DNA of 64,000 nucleotides from Lachancea mirantina. Lineage: Eukaryota; Ascomycota; Saccharomycetes; Saccharomycetales; Saccharomycetaceae. The notes below the pieces were generated by a model. That model searched no databases. It had not been told where the DNA came from and worked only from the letters and a program-made list of their open reading frames with translations. Position numbers and translations under genes: made by a program. Position 1 is the first letter of the stretch. Each line of letters opens with the position of its first letter. This document shows, one piece after another, positions 47,040-56,790 of the stretch. Location of the stretch: positions 1,116,001 to 1,180,000 of the forward strand of contig LT598465.1 of NCBI GenBank assembly GCA_900074745.1. The letters run 5' to 3'.

Positions 47040-47749
47040 AGCGCCTTTGTATAGACTCGCCAGGAGCTAGAAAACTTGTCAAAAAACCTCCCAGAAAAGA
47101 ACAAATCGCGGCGAAAAAAGTCTCAGAATAAATAAACTGCACCTGCTATAGGATTACCGGTTTAGAAAGACAGAATGTAGCCGTTGTTTCGTCCTTTGAG
47201 AGATGGTATATAGTCAAGAAAGCTTGATTTTGAAGTTTTATTAGCGCTTCATGAATTCGATTTTCGTTTAAAGCGATGTTCGTATGCTTTTGAGTAGAAA
47301 TCAATACTCACTTTACGTACAAAAGTATAAGACAAGCTTCGACGAAGCCATAACAGCTCTTGTGTTGCTTAGACCTTCCTGACGCTCTCTTGCGTCAATC
47401 GAACCGCTTTAAAGAGCAAACTTCTCATTTTTAATGATGAATATATTCTTGTTCGTTTTGTAACGTCTTCAGGAACGTTGAGAGACTCTAATCGCTTTTA
47501 AATCGGCTAACTTGTTCCTCTTGTCCTAATGTTCATTGCACCATTTCAAGTCAGATTTAAAGTCACCCCGGGTTCATCTGGTAGGGACTTGAAGGTAAGT
47601 GAATTTCAGAGTAGTAACCGAAATCCTCTATCCCATACCCATCTCTCAGTCGAACATGCTTTTGACTAATTTGGAGGTTTCTTGGATCAAATATTGCCTC
47701 TCGGCTAAACATAGTACCCAGGTTTCCTATTCTCCGCTTGCCGCCAATT
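47040..47749. other. Spacer, EAF1 promoter and BCP1 3' flank
   Basis: 710 bp with no supported gene. Two small perfect hairpins are visible: GCTTCG/CGAAGC around 47336-47348 and TGACGC/GCGTCA at 47380-47397. A reading frame on the plus strand from 47599 is partly a shadow of BCP1. Confidence 0.6.
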
Positions 47750-48562
47750 CTACCACTTGGCTATTTCCAGCTCACACTCGGCAATGGCCTTGTTCAACGA
47801 ATCGTGGCTTATTACGACGTAAGTGGGGATCAAGCCCTTTCTGCCGTCGCCGTCGAAGTGAAGAGCAGCGTGACGTTCAAAAAAGGCATCCTCAGGGTGA
47901 AAATAGTCAATTTCTGCGGTCCTGGCCCGTTTTTTGGCGCTTTGTTTCTGTTGCTCGTCCTGGTCCACGTCCAAATTAACTTCGAACTTGCGACTCACGA
48001 TGACGTACCAGTCGTAGTGCTTCCCGTTTCCAGAGTTTTTCAACGCATCTTCTAAAGTGATACGGTAGAGTGGCGCGATGATCTCTGGTGGCATGTTGAT
48101 GAGCCGTTCCCCAAGTAGCATGGCGCATGACTGGTTGGACGCCTCAATTTTGTTCAGCTGTTTCGAAAGTCGGTCGTCTATCTTGTGCAAATATTGTGCA
48201 TAGTCGCTGTTCCTGTTCGCCTTGTAGTCTACCAAAGACAGGAAACTGTATGGATCGGATTCGGGCCCATCTGTCTTTATAGTCGTCGTTGGTGAGTCCA
48301 GGATCATATCCGCCAAAGCACTTAGTTGGATCCGGTTCGACTCGTGCGATCCAAATAGCTGTCGCATGAGATGCTTCAAAGCGTGGAAGTCCACGTTCTT
48401 ATTTCCGTCGTAGAAGTCAAAGTCTACATTCACAACTTCTTCATTTTGGTCCAATCCAACTTCCGTTTCCGAGTCAGTGCTGCTGATATCTATGTCGGAG
48501 TCGGAGTCTTCCGTCTCGCGTCTCCTTTTGACTATCTCGCTAACCTTAACAGACTGCACCAT
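47750..48562 (-). CDS. BCP1: BCCIP-family nuclear chaperone of Rpl23
   Basis: Essential nuclear protein, relative of human BCCIP, which escorts ribosomal protein Rpl23 (uL14) and supports nuclear export and 60S biogenesis. The 270 residues (283 in S. cerevisiae) start with an acidic Asp/Ser-rich segment (DSDSDIDISSTDSETE, about 19-34), followed by the conserved NVDFDFYDGNKNVDFHALKHL, ERLINMPPEIIAPLYR, a charged KKRARTAEIDYFHPEDAFFE and the end PTYVVISHDSLNKAI. The ATG at 48562 is used. The promoter carries PAC and RRPE motifs (separate entry), fitting a ribosome-biogenesis gene. Counterpart YDR361C. Confidence 0.94.
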   Translation of the reverse strand: MVQSVKVSEIVKRRRETEDSDSDIDISSTDSETEVGLDQNEEVVNVDFDFYDGNKNVDFHALKHLMRQLFGSHESNRIQLSALADMILDSPTTTIKTDGPESDPYSFLSLVDYKANRNSDYAQYLHKIDDRLSKQLNKIEASNQSCAMLLGERLINMPPEIIAPLYRITLEDALKNSGNGKHYDWYVIVSRKFEVNLDVDQDEQQKQSAKKRARTAEIDYFHPEDAFFERHAALHFDGDGRKGLIPTYVVISHDSLNKAIAECELEIAKW

Positions 48563-48957
48563 TATCAAATTGACGAGGATCTCGATATCTGTTGTGTTCG
48601 ATATGCAATGTGAATATTAAGCTCATCGCGTTGGAAAATTTTCCAATTTTAACATCTACATATATATGAAGTAAAGCCGTTCAACTGAATGAACCAGAAA
48701 AATAACTATAAAAAAGCCAATTGAACGAGACCTTAACCCGGTATTCAAAAACACTGTAAGAGCATCAATTGTGCTAAATTCCCAGCCTAGATTCTTTGAG
48801 CATTTAGAGTGCATTTACATACGCACGTGATAAGAAATCGTTATTATTATTTAAGAGGGTCCTTCGGACTACTTGATCCTGGGATTATGCTGATTTGAAG
48901 TAACTAATTTTGAAGTAAAGCTAGGACCTAGATTGTTCAAGAGATACAATTTCAGGA
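48563..48957. other. Divergent spacer BCP1/CTM1
   Basis: 395 bp between the BCP1 and CTM1 starts. The BCP1-proximal end carries the PAC/RRPE pair. GCACGTGATAAG at 48823-48834 is an E-box nearer CTM1. A short hairpin GTCC/GGAC lies at 48859-48869. Confidence 0.6.
48622..48644 (-). promoter_or_regulatory. PAC and RRPE ribosome-biogenesis promoter motifs of BCP1
   Basis: CTCATCGC at 48622-48629 (GCGATGAG on the BCP1 strand) is the PAC element, and GGAAAATTTTCC at 48633-48644 contains the RRPE core AAAATTTT. They are 3-4 bp apart and about 60-80 bp upstream of the BCP1 ATG, the usual arrangement of the yeast Ribi regulon. Confidence 0.85.
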
Positions 48958-50712
48958 ATGAGTGGGAGTACCGAAACTAGCGTACCTGAAGACTTGATCA
49001 AGGCTTTTGATATTCGATGTAATAAGGGTTTTTTCGTCGGTAAATCGGATATATGCAAAAAGGTTAAGGGCGTCGGTGGATTTATCCGAAAAAAAGAATT
49101 AGAAGCTATAAGAGTTGAAGGTAATTCTGATGTTATAGAGCTATTGCGCATTCCTCGGTTATCTACTTTCTCCATTTATACGCTGCTGGAAATCGTGAAT
49201 GATGAAAACAATTACGCTGACGCCTCGTCTTTCTCGAAAACAAGCGCTGCAGTTAAAGCGAGTTTAGAAAAATATTTTCGGAACCCGATCTTGGTGTCTC
49301 ATATCAGCGAATCGTTACTCCTCGTCAGCTATTTCACTTTGTTTGAGTGTCTTAGATATCATGGCCTGGAAATTCCCGAGAAAATAAAAAAATATTTGGA
49401 CCTGGTATTGCTGGACACCGAGGTCGATTCGGTGTACTCCAATCTTTCGAACAGCTTCGAAACCTCAGAAATACGTCTCTTCCGCCAGTACGGATACGAA
49501 AAATGCTCAGAGATCTTCAATGCGCTCATTGATGTGTCTAATGTCATAACTAGCGACAACCAAATTTCTGTGAAAATCGCCAAGATATGCGCCAGCTGCA
49601 TGTCCCGATCTCTCGAAATTCCAGAGGCCGTGGATGTCGATAGTGACGATTTCAGAGTCAATAATACGCTGGTTCCTGTGCTTGATTTTGTCAATCACGA
49701 CAATGACCAAGTTAACGCGCATTTCGACGTGGATCGAGAAACAGGCGACGTTTTACTACTACTTGATGAAACACCACAAGAGGAAGAAGAATTTGAAGTC
49801 TTTATCAGTTACTCTCCGTATGAGGAGCTCTTCAATTTCGAAAGGACCTACGGATTTGCGCCGGTGAGGTCCAAGAAATCACCTCAGTTCTGGAATATGT
49901 GCTTTGAAAAGAATTTCTTCAAGAAATTTAAACCCAGGTGTTTGGACTTGGCTTGTTTTTACAAATGGTTCTCGATCAGACCTTGCGTTCAACTTATTTT
50001 ACTTGGCGATCAGGTGTATATCAATGACACCATTGAAGAATTTAGACAGTTTCTTCTCCCTTTCTTCGATAACCCTGTCCGAGAAGATGAGCCGCGGTTT
50101 GAGTATAATCCGAACTGTTATTTGACCTTTGCGCGCTTTGCAGCGCGTGCAAACGGCGGTAGTGAAAATGATTACTTGTCGTATTATGAAGAGGTCGTGA
50201 GGACCCAAGAACGAAGTCGAGACGAAACCATAGGTATTCCTCAATTGGCATGGTCTTGCCGTTTTTGGGAAGATTCTTTGGTGTCAGCGAGATTCGACAA
50301 AGAACAATGCATGAGCTTTGAGCACGACTCGGAAGAAGACTACGAAAAGGCCAAAAATGCTTTTGAAGCATATTTCTGTGAATACTGCGCTTGGCGAATG
50401 CGGGCACTTTCTATCGAGATGACTCAACCGACCTCAAATTTTTGGGGCAGATTGGCCGCTCATGAGCAAACAATTTTAGGCCAGATCCTGCTTCAAAAAC
50501 GAAATAAATCTGCATTTTTCTGGTCCGAAGCCCCATCGTCCCTAACCGTGCCATTTACGGGATGTCCAGTGCTTCCAAACCAATGTGTTGCGTTTGAAAT
50601 TGACACGGACATGACGAAAAATGACCATTTCTCTTATTACGAAGAGTCTCGGTATTCTGACTACGTTGACGAAGAGTATGAACACTATCATCAATTTTTT
50701 AACCCATCTTAA
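48958..50712 (+). CDS. CTM1: Cytochrome c lysine methyltransferase
   Basis: SET-domain-type enzyme that trimethylates a lysine of cytochrome c in the cytosol. The 584 residues are nearly the same as in S. cerevisiae (585). The split SET core is visible: an N-terminal block with CNKGFFVGKSDICKKVKGVGGF (about 21-42), the NHD-type motif VLDFVNHDND at 241-250, and EVFISYSPYEELFNFERTYGF about 50 residues later, which contains the tyrosine region closing the active site. The C-terminal half is the Rubisco-LSMT-like substrate domain. Counterpart YHR109W. CYC2 in the same window acts on the same protein, cytochrome c, at another step. Confidence 0.92.
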   Translation: MSGSTETSVPEDLIKAFDIRCNKGFFVGKSDICKKVKGVGGFIRKKELEAIRVEGNSDVIELLRIPRLSTFSIYTLLEIVNDENNYADASSFSKTSAAVKASLEKYFRNPILVSHISESLLLVSYFTLFECLRYHGLEIPEKIKKYLDLVLLDTEVDSVYSNLSNSFETSEIRLFRQYGYEKCSEIFNALIDVSNVITSDNQISVKIAKICASCMSRSLEIPEAVDVDSDDFRVNNTLVPVLDFVNHDNDQVNAHFDVDRETGDVLLLLDETPQEEEEFEVFISYSPYEELFNFERTYGFAPVRSKKSPQFWNMCFEKNFFKKFKPRCLDLACFYKWFSIRPCVQLILLGDQVYINDTIEEFRQFLLPFFDNPVREDEPRFEYNPNCYLTFARFAARANGGSENDYLSYYEEVVRTQERSRDETIGIPQLAWSCRFWEDSLVSARFDKEQCMSFEHDSEEDYEKAKNAFEAYFCEYCAWRMRALSIEMTQPTSNFWGRLAAHEQTILGQILLQKRNKSAFFWSEAPSSLTVPFTGCPVLPNQCVAFEIDTDMTKNDHFSYYEESRYSDYVDEEYEHYHQFFNPS

Positions 50713-50983
50713 CGCACAACTACGCAGGCTGTAACTCATTGTCATAAGGCGAATCCATTGCGCGTTTCCAACAGAAGTAGATCAAAAACTAGACATATGA
50801 TAGGTGACAGGTTTCGTCTTTTATCTTGACTTGTTTGTATTCGTTTATAATTGACAATTCTTAGGATATATTACAGGCTTGTCGAAGTCGGGATGGCATC
50901 GTCATGTAAAATTTGAACGTTGAAAGAGACGCTAGGAAAAGCGTTATAGGAAAGGGCAGTGATTGAGGCAGAAGTTGGCCACG

Positions 50984-51619
50984 ATGCGATTGAAAATAGT
51001 GCGCTTGATAGTTTTTCTGATGATAAAGAAACTGGTTTTGGGCCTGCACTTTTACATGAAGCCTGGAGAAGTCCGATGTTTTTACGAAGATCTAGCAGAG
51101 GGGGCTATACTCATAGGAGACTTCGACGCTCAAGTGGAGAGAAACGGACGGTTTGAAGAAGATTTTGGATTGAAGATGACAGTTACGGTTGACGAAACGT
51201 TCGACAATGATCACAGAGTCCTAAACATGAAGAATTCACACACCGGCGATTTTATGTTCACGGCTCTGGAATCTGGAGAACATCGAGTCTGCGTGAAACC
51301 AACCTTTTCCAACATGAACGCAAACTTGAGAATTTTTTTAGAACTTGAGTTTGCCAACGTTCAATCTCTAGATAGCAGACGAATGGGCCAAATGGAGTCA
51401 CTACGAAGTCGCGTGCTTCAACTACTGGACAGGGTTGACAGAATTAGAAAAGAGCAAAAAGAGATTATGAAGAGAGAAGCCAAATTCCGAGATCAAAGTG
51501 AGTCTACGAACTCGAGAATTATGGTATGGTCTTGCATTCAATTGATAGTTCTTTTTGGTACGTGCGTGTTCCAGATGCGATATCTGAAAAATTTCTTCAT
51601 TAAAGAAAAGGTCATTTAA
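50984..51619 (+). CDS. ERP5: p24-family (emp24/GOLD) cargo receptor
   Basis: Type I membrane protein of the p24 family that cycles between ER and Golgi in COPII/COPI vesicles. From the ATG at 50984 it has 211 residues (212 in S. cerevisiae): a signal peptide (MRLKIVRLIVFLMIKKLVLG), a GOLD domain with its two conserved cysteines (VRCFYEDL and HRVCVKP), a coiled coil about 125-170 and one membrane helix near 180-200. The cytosolic tail LKNFFIKEKVI has the FF motif for COPII and a lysine motif for COPI. The frame is open upstream only through non-ATG codons. Counterpart YHR110W. Confidence 0.92.
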   Translation: MRLKIVRLIVFLMIKKLVLGLHFYMKPGEVRCFYEDLAEGAILIGDFDAQVERNGRFEEDFGLKMTVTVDETFDNDHRVLNMKNSHTGDFMFTALESGEHRVCVKPTFSNMNANLRIFLELEFANVQSLDSRRMGQMESLRSRVLQLLDRVDRIRKEQKEIMKREAKFRDQSESTNSRIMVWSCIQLIVLFGTCVFQMRYLKNFFIKEKVI

Positions 51620-52278
51620 TGGCTGATTGACTAAATAATTAATTAAAGGTAATGTTTAGGATGGGTAGCTCGATGTTTGTCGATGTAGTTTTAACCTTGG
51701 CTTTCGCACCTGGAGTTTTAATCTCCTAAATATGGAATGTAGGGCATCCACGTTTCCCAGCAAGTTGGTTTCGTGGTCTAGTTGGTTATGGCATCTGCTT
51801 AACACGCAGAACGTCCCCAGTTCGATCCTGGGCGAAATCAATTTTTTAGTTTTCTTTTTACCCAACTTCATAATTCACTGCTATTGAATCAGTGCCGAAT
51901 GGCGACATGTATATCAATGCTATTGGATTGTGAAACGCTAGCAAGTTGACCTCTGCAATGTTTGGAATATCACGCTAAATGAAATATTGAGTTCTTGTAC
52001 ATTATAATGAGCCAAAAGAGGTGCTCTATGATGCCGAAGCTTGAAGTGATTAATTAGGCAGTTAGCCTCCTAACAAATTTCCAACAAACTCTATTAATAA
52101 TTGAAGCAAATATGCTTGTACTTTGGACCAATTTCATTATAGACGATTTGTAGATTTTCAATTACGTAGCGCTTTAAGAATCAGTTAATAATCAGATTTT
52201 TCAGTTTTGGCATTACATCTCATCGGAAAAATTGAATCTGGAGGTATTATTGTTGAGCGCAAGAAAGGTTCTCTTGAG
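51620..52278. other. Spacer with tRNA-Val between ERP5 and UBA4
   Basis: 659 bp containing tRNA-Val at 51767-51840. The rest is AT-rich, and the last 200 bp are the UBA4 promoter. No LTR is obvious beside the tRNA, although such sites are favoured by yeast retroelements. Confidence 0.6.
51767..51840 (+). tRNA. tRNA-Val(AAC)
   Basis: A 74-nt tRNA gene without intron. The acceptor stem GGTTTCG pairs with CGAAATC, the A box is TGGTCTAGTTGG, and the anticodon arm CTGCTTAACACGCAG has anticodon AAC. The B box lies in AGTTCGATCCT. The sequence is almost identical to S. cerevisiae tRNA-Val(AAC). A T-run follows about 2-8 nt downstream as Pol III terminator. Confidence 0.98.
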
Positions 52279-53586
52279 ATGAATCTAGAGGACCGTAAAG
52301 AGCTCGAGGCATTGAGAAAGGAGAATGCAGAACTTAAGAGAAAGCTGGGAGTTCAAAAGTTCCAAAATGATGAACTTGCGATGAGTTTGGAAGAGTTTAA
52401 AAGGTATGGCAGACAGATGATAGTAGAGACTTTTGGCGGTGTTGATGGACAACTCAAGCTTCGTAACGCCAAAGTCTTGATTATAGGAGCAGGTGGCCTT
52501 GGTTGCCCATGTTTGCCATATTTGGCAGGCGCAGGGATAGGTCATATAGGCATAGTGGATAATGACGTTGTCGATACGTCGAATTTGCATAGACAAGTTT
52601 TACACAGCTCCAACAGCGTTGGAAAGCTAAAATGCGACTCTGCAAAAGAATTTTTGCAGAAATTAAATCCACATGTTGAAGTTACCACTTATCCAGTGCG
52701 TTTGAGCCATGCTAATTGTTTTGGGATTTTTACCGGTTACGACTACGTCCTGGACTGCACTGACACACCTTTGACGCGGTATCTTATTTCTGACGTTGCT
52801 GTATGTCTCGGAATGACGGTAGTTTCGGCTTCCGGTTTAGGTTACGAGGGCCAACTTTCCATTTTGAATTTTAAAAGCATGGGTCCCTGCTATCGATGTT
52901 TCTATCCTGCTCCTCCTTCTCCCAGCAACGTTTCATCGTGTCAGGAAGGTGGTGTTATAGGCCCATGCATTGGCCTTGTAGGTATCATGATGGCCGTTGA
53001 AACGATTAAATTGATTATGGGCGTATACACTGAGGAAAACTTCGAACCATTCCTGTTACAATACTCTGGATTTCCTCATCAAACACTTAGAAGGTTCAAA
53101 ATGAGAGGCAGAAAACCCAATTGCATAAGCTGTGGACCTGATTCGACCGTCAACAGGGCAGCTATACTTGCCGGAGGTATCAACTACGAGTTGTTTTGTG
53201 GCAAGCGCAATTATGATGTGTGCAAGCCCGAAGAGCGAATAACCGTTGAAGAATTCGAGAAGGCTTATATGTCTCAAGAGGGATTGGACTATACATTGTT
53301 GGATGTCAGACCTCATCATCACTATGATATCTCTCATCTGCCTAATACTTTTAACATAACGGTAAAAGAGCTACGCGACATGGATGGGAACATGGACTTA
53401 CTGAAGCGTCATATCCCAAAATTGACAGACAGGAGCGAAGTTCTGGTTATGTGTCGGTATGGTAATGATTCCCAGCTTGCAACAAAGTTGCTTAAAGATG
53501 AATTTAAAATTTCAACGGTCAGAGATATCCGTGGCGGACTTTTTAAATACATCGACGAGATAAATCCATCCCTTCCAAAATATTAG
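52279..53586 (+). CDS. UBA4: Urm1-activating E1-like sulfurtransferase
   Basis: Activates and thiocarboxylates Urm1 for tRNA wobble uridine thiolation and urmylation (MOCS3 family). From the ATG at 52279 it has 435 residues (440 in S. cerevisiae). A short coiled N-terminus precedes the ThiF/E1 domain with GAGGLG at 70-75, zinc cysteines Cys204/207 (CYRC) and Cys282/285 (CISC), and the adenylation-domain cysteine Cys221 (SSCQEGG). The rhodanese domain from about 315 carries its persulfide cysteine Cys392 in the loop CRYGNDSQ. All key residues are present. Counterpart YHR111W. It converges with TFC6, 45 bp between stops. Confidence 0.95.
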   Translation: MNLEDRKELEALRKENAELKRKLGVQKFQNDELAMSLEEFKRYGRQMIVETFGGVDGQLKLRNAKVLIIGAGGLGCPCLPYLAGAGIGHIGIVDNDVVDTSNLHRQVLHSSNSVGKLKCDSAKEFLQKLNPHVEVTTYPVRLSHANCFGIFTGYDYVLDCTDTPLTRYLISDVAVCLGMTVVSASGLGYEGQLSILNFKSMGPCYRCFYPAPPSPSNVSSCQEGGVIGPCIGLVGIMMAVETIKLIMGVYTEENFEPFLLQYSGFPHQTLRRFKMRGRKPNCISCGPDSTVNRAAILAGGINYELFCGKRNYDVCKPEERITVEEFEKAYMSQEGLDYTLLDVRPHHHYDISHLPNTFNITVKELRDMDGNMDLLKRHIPKLTDRSEVLVMCRYGNDSQLATKLLKDEFKISTVRDIRGGLFKYIDEINPSLPKY

Positions 53587-53631
53587 TCCTCTAAATTCTA
53601 TGACGCTTAAATTGTAATTATCCGCATTGTA

Positions 53632-55665
53632 TCATCCAAGTTCTGTTACAACCAATAGGCCCGCATTGTTCACAAAACTGTACAACTTTCCTGTTTCAAA
53701 GTGCTCACACCATTTAACACAGTTTATGTTGATCCCCTGTGGATCAATATTAACCTTTGAAACCTCGTTCACACTAAATCTTTGAACTTCGTAATTGGGG
53801 TTTAATCTGAATTTCTCATCTTTGACACTGAAATTCCATTGCCATAATCTCGCGCTTTTATGAACAGTGTTGTTGTTTTTGATTCCTGTCAATAGTCTCC
53901 TCACTAAATTGTCTATCACAAGGCTTCCGTTTGCAGATCCTGAGAGAAGAAAAGGATGCACATGAGAAGAAGCAAGTGAACTCACGGTGTTATCGTGTTG
54001 ACATATCTGATGGGTTGCAAATATGGCTCTGGGCGGAAAAGATTTCACAGAGTTCACTCCATCAGATAGCGTCATGCAGTACACAAGCGGTGAATAGACC
54101 AAGGGAGTATTGTTGCCACCTCTAGCTCTGGATACAGTGCATTTCGACCCACGCACGTCCTTTCTGTTGTAAGCATAAACGTAACCATCGACGGAAAGTG
54201 TGCAAATGCAAGTGTCCTCGTACTCTGAATAGCCTGTCGCAATAGATAACACATAAGAGTCATGCATTTTGTAATAGAACGATGGCCTCGATGGAGAGTT
54301 TAGTTCGAACTCTGACATGTACCCGTTATGAAATCCGCAAACTATTGTAGAGTCTGACAAATAGTCATAGCAGCTTATGCGTGCCTCTGGTATTGATATA
54401 GTGATTGAGGCGTTTTCGTACATCAAAATTTGAGCATCTTCAGAAATTTTGATATCCCAAAATTTGACAGAGCCGTCTTGACAAACCGCACCTAACAATC
54501 CTAGAACGCCTGGCTTGTTGTAACCACTGTGCCACTTTAGATTCCAAGAATCGCCAAATCGGTGTAAAATCGTGTGAACTTTTGTAAACGAAAATGAGGC
54601 AGGATCCACTTTGAATATTTCAATGGAGGACTCGTGGATCTCTGGCGAAAAAAACCCTAAGTGGGGATCTGAAGCATCTTCCCAGAACTTAGAAAGTGAC
54701 AATGCCAAGAAAGTATCGTTATCCTTCCGATGCCATGCCATATCGGTGACCAGGCATCCGGTGTTATACAAAAAACCTGGCCTTGGCCCGTTTGAAAATA
54801 GTGGGAAATTTACTTTATCCTCGGTCTTCATTTCAACCTCAGTATCCTGTAGAACAACATTGAGCTGTTCATTGCGCTTGGGGAAAAACTTGTCAGCGTC
54901 TTCTCGGTCCAGCGGACGCATCTGTAGCTTTTGGAGTCGCAAAGAGCCAGCAGGATTGTTTTTTTTCCAAGGTGGAGCAAAGTCGATATAATATTTGGAT
55001 TCTGGTTGAACATTTTCGATTGAAAAGTCGAACGGTCCGCCTTCAAAGCCTTCTTTCACTTTGGCTAGTCCCAGAAGTTTCTTCTCGTCTAACCCATAAA
55101 TACGCTCAATTTTATCACGAGCCGCAGTTAAATCTTTCAACCCACGCACGAGCTTGCGCTTACTGTCCAACTGAGATGTTGGAGTCAAAGCCTTGATATC
55201 TTCTTCGAGTTTGACGCTTTTTTTGGGTTTCCGGCCACGTTTCCCAGGTGTTTTCTTCGGCTTCTTTGCATCCAGAGTTATTTGATGCGGTTCCTGTTTC
55301 CGTCGCAACGAAGACACTCTGTCAGCTGGACTGAGAGTCTCGTTCAAATTGGCTATTTCTGAAACTTCTTCTGCAATCAATTCGACGTCGTTTTCCTCAT
55401 CCTTTTCTGCCTCTGCGTCTGCGTCGCCCCTTGTGTCTTCTGGTTCCGGTCTGAACTCCTCATCATCATCCACCTGCGCTACACTGGGGTCTATCATGTT
55501 GGCAAACAACTGTGAAGCCCTTTTCGATGCTATTCGCCTGGGTCTTCCGCGCACCACCTGCGTATCATCTTTGCTAGTCACCGAATTTAGAGCTTCTTGA
55601 GCAGCTTTTCCGTTGCTGTCAGATTTCGTCTGACTTGTTGGTTCGTTGCCATTTACTGGAGCCAT
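53632..55665 (-). CDS. TFC6: TFIIIC subunit tau91 (WD repeats)
   Basis: Subunit of the TFIIIC tauB module, which contacts the tRNA B box. From the ATG at 55665 it has 677 residues (672 in S. cerevisiae). The N-terminal 200 residues are charged with two AT-hook-like stretches (VRGRPRR about 39-45 and KRGRKPKK about 140-147) and an acidic block (EAEKDEENDVELIAEE). The C-terminal 400 residues form WD-type beta-propeller blades (LGLLGAVCQDGSVKFWDI, TIVCGFHNGYMSEFEL, FLLSGSANGSLVIDNL). The frame is open four codons upstream without an ATG. Counterpart YDR362C. The window also holds two tRNA genes and a Pol III subunit gene, by chance. Confidence 0.92.
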   Translation of the reverse strand: MAPVNGNEPTSQTKSDSNGKAAQEALNSVTSKDDTQVVRGRPRRIASKRASQLFANMIDPSVAQVDDDEEFRPEPEDTRGDADAEAEKDEENDVELIAEEVSEIANLNETLSPADRVSSLRRKQEPHQITLDAKKPKKTPGKRGRKPKKSVKLEEDIKALTPTSQLDSKRKLVRGLKDLTAARDKIERIYGLDEKKLLGLAKVKEGFEGGPFDFSIENVQPESKYYIDFAPPWKKNNPAGSLRLQKLQMRPLDREDADKFFPKRNEQLNVVLQDTEVEMKTEDKVNFPLFSNGPRPGFLYNTGCLVTDMAWHRKDNDTFLALSLSKFWEDASDPHLGFFSPEIHESSIEIFKVDPASFSFTKVHTILHRFGDSWNLKWHSGYNKPGVLGLLGAVCQDGSVKFWDIKISEDAQILMYENASITISIPEARISCYDYLSDSTIVCGFHNGYMSEFELNSPSRPSFYYKMHDSYVLSIATGYSEYEDTCICTLSVDGYVYAYNRKDVRGSKCTVSRARGGNNTPLVYSPLVYCMTLSDGVNSVKSFPPRAIFATHQICQHDNTVSSLASSHVHPFLLSGSANGSLVIDNLVRRLLTGIKNNNTVHKSARLWQWNFSVKDEKFRLNPNYEVQRFSVNEVSKVNIDPQGININCVKWCEHFETGKLYSFVNNAGLLVVTELG

Positions 55666-56404
55666 CTGGCAGGTCAATACTGAATCTTTCTGTTACCTTT
55701 AACTGGTGTTTACCTCTTGGACAATGTAATTCAATTTTCTTTAAACTGCTTCTATCAGATTTCGAATAGAAGTCTATAACGACATACGACCTGTAGATTT
55801 TAGTCTATAAGAAAGAATAAGGGTTTAACGTCCTGATGACAGTAGTTTAACGGGCTCTAGGTTTCTTTAAGCTGCATCAAGCTTTTCAGGTCTGATTCCT
55901 TTGGAAAAAGTGTCAAAATCTTATGTTCTTTTCAAGGTATTTATGACCCTTGGCCAAGGATATAAATTTGAAATCATTACCATAATTCATTACTGGGATT
56001 GTCTTTGATAGCCAACGCATGTAATTATCAATCACGTAGGAGAGGTTACTTTGTATGTGAAGTTCTCGTGTTGGGAAAATATTTTTGAATTTTGGTGCAA
56101 GTCTAAAAAATATTAAAGTGTTCTGAAAGGGGGTCAATTATCAGTGAAAAGTGATCCCCAGGTATCACTGCTTATTACGGGCGTTCGTCTATCGTAATTA
56201 GGCTATATTGAGAATACCCAGGTCGGTAGTTCATCGTTCAAAGCGCTCACTTGTTCGCTCACAGGCTCCATTAGCAATCAGGCGTACCCGGCATTGAGCG
56301 CTTGAATCTCCTTAACAAGAAATAACGGAAATTTTTCCCTGTGTTCCATTAATCTTATTACTGGAGGTCCAATTTGTGGCAAAGTGATGACTCTATGGTC
56401 TCCG

Positions 56405-56595
56405 TTGGCGTCGACGTGGTCCTTTACGGCTTCTTAAATCGAATTCGAATTATTTATTGGATTATCTTTTCTATTATTCTGTCATTATAACCACGTGATG
56501 TTACCAACCGATATTGTAACTTGACGATATCGCCTATCGCGAGCTCTTTGCACTCTGCAACAAACTGTTTGAACACTTAAAATTATTAATACAGA
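56405..56595 (+). repeat. Dispersed CACGTGAT repeat, copy 3 (forward)
   Basis: The core at 56476-56499 (ATTCTGTCAT ... CCACGTGAT) is followed by GTAACTTGACGATATCGCC, a TATCGCGAGCTC block, GCAACAAACTGTTTGA and ATTAATACAGAG. This is the same order of blocks as copies 1 and 2 at 41.5-41.9 kb. It may be a fossil LTR-like sequence; limits are approximate. Confidence 0.55.
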
Positions 56596-56629
56596 GAGAC
56601 AATCTAAGTCAAATTCCTTCACACTGGGA

Positions 56630-56790
56630 ATAGGGTTAATATCATGAAGTTATACTGACGTTATTGCCCATATCACGTGATAACAACGACAGAACAACAC
56701 ACTGAGGATCGAATGAACCCAAGAAGCGATAGGAATCCAAGCGATACCAGTCTTGGTCACGAAACTATAAATTTCAAAGATAAAGCAACC
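56630..56790 (-). repeat. Dispersed CACGTGAT repeat, copy 4 (reverse)
   Basis: ATATCACGTGATAACAACGACAGA at 56670-56693 is the inverted form of the repeat core, so it forms an inverted pair with copy 3, about 170 bp apart. Its outer flank (56700-56760) also resembles the flank of the reverse copy at 38.4-38.56 kb. Confidence 0.5.

Noticed and set aside
55913-56137. 74-codon minus-strand frame upstream of TFC6, considered as a remnant of YHR112C or another gene
   Set aside because: No similarity I can recognise, and AT-rich random composition. A translated search would be needed to revive it.
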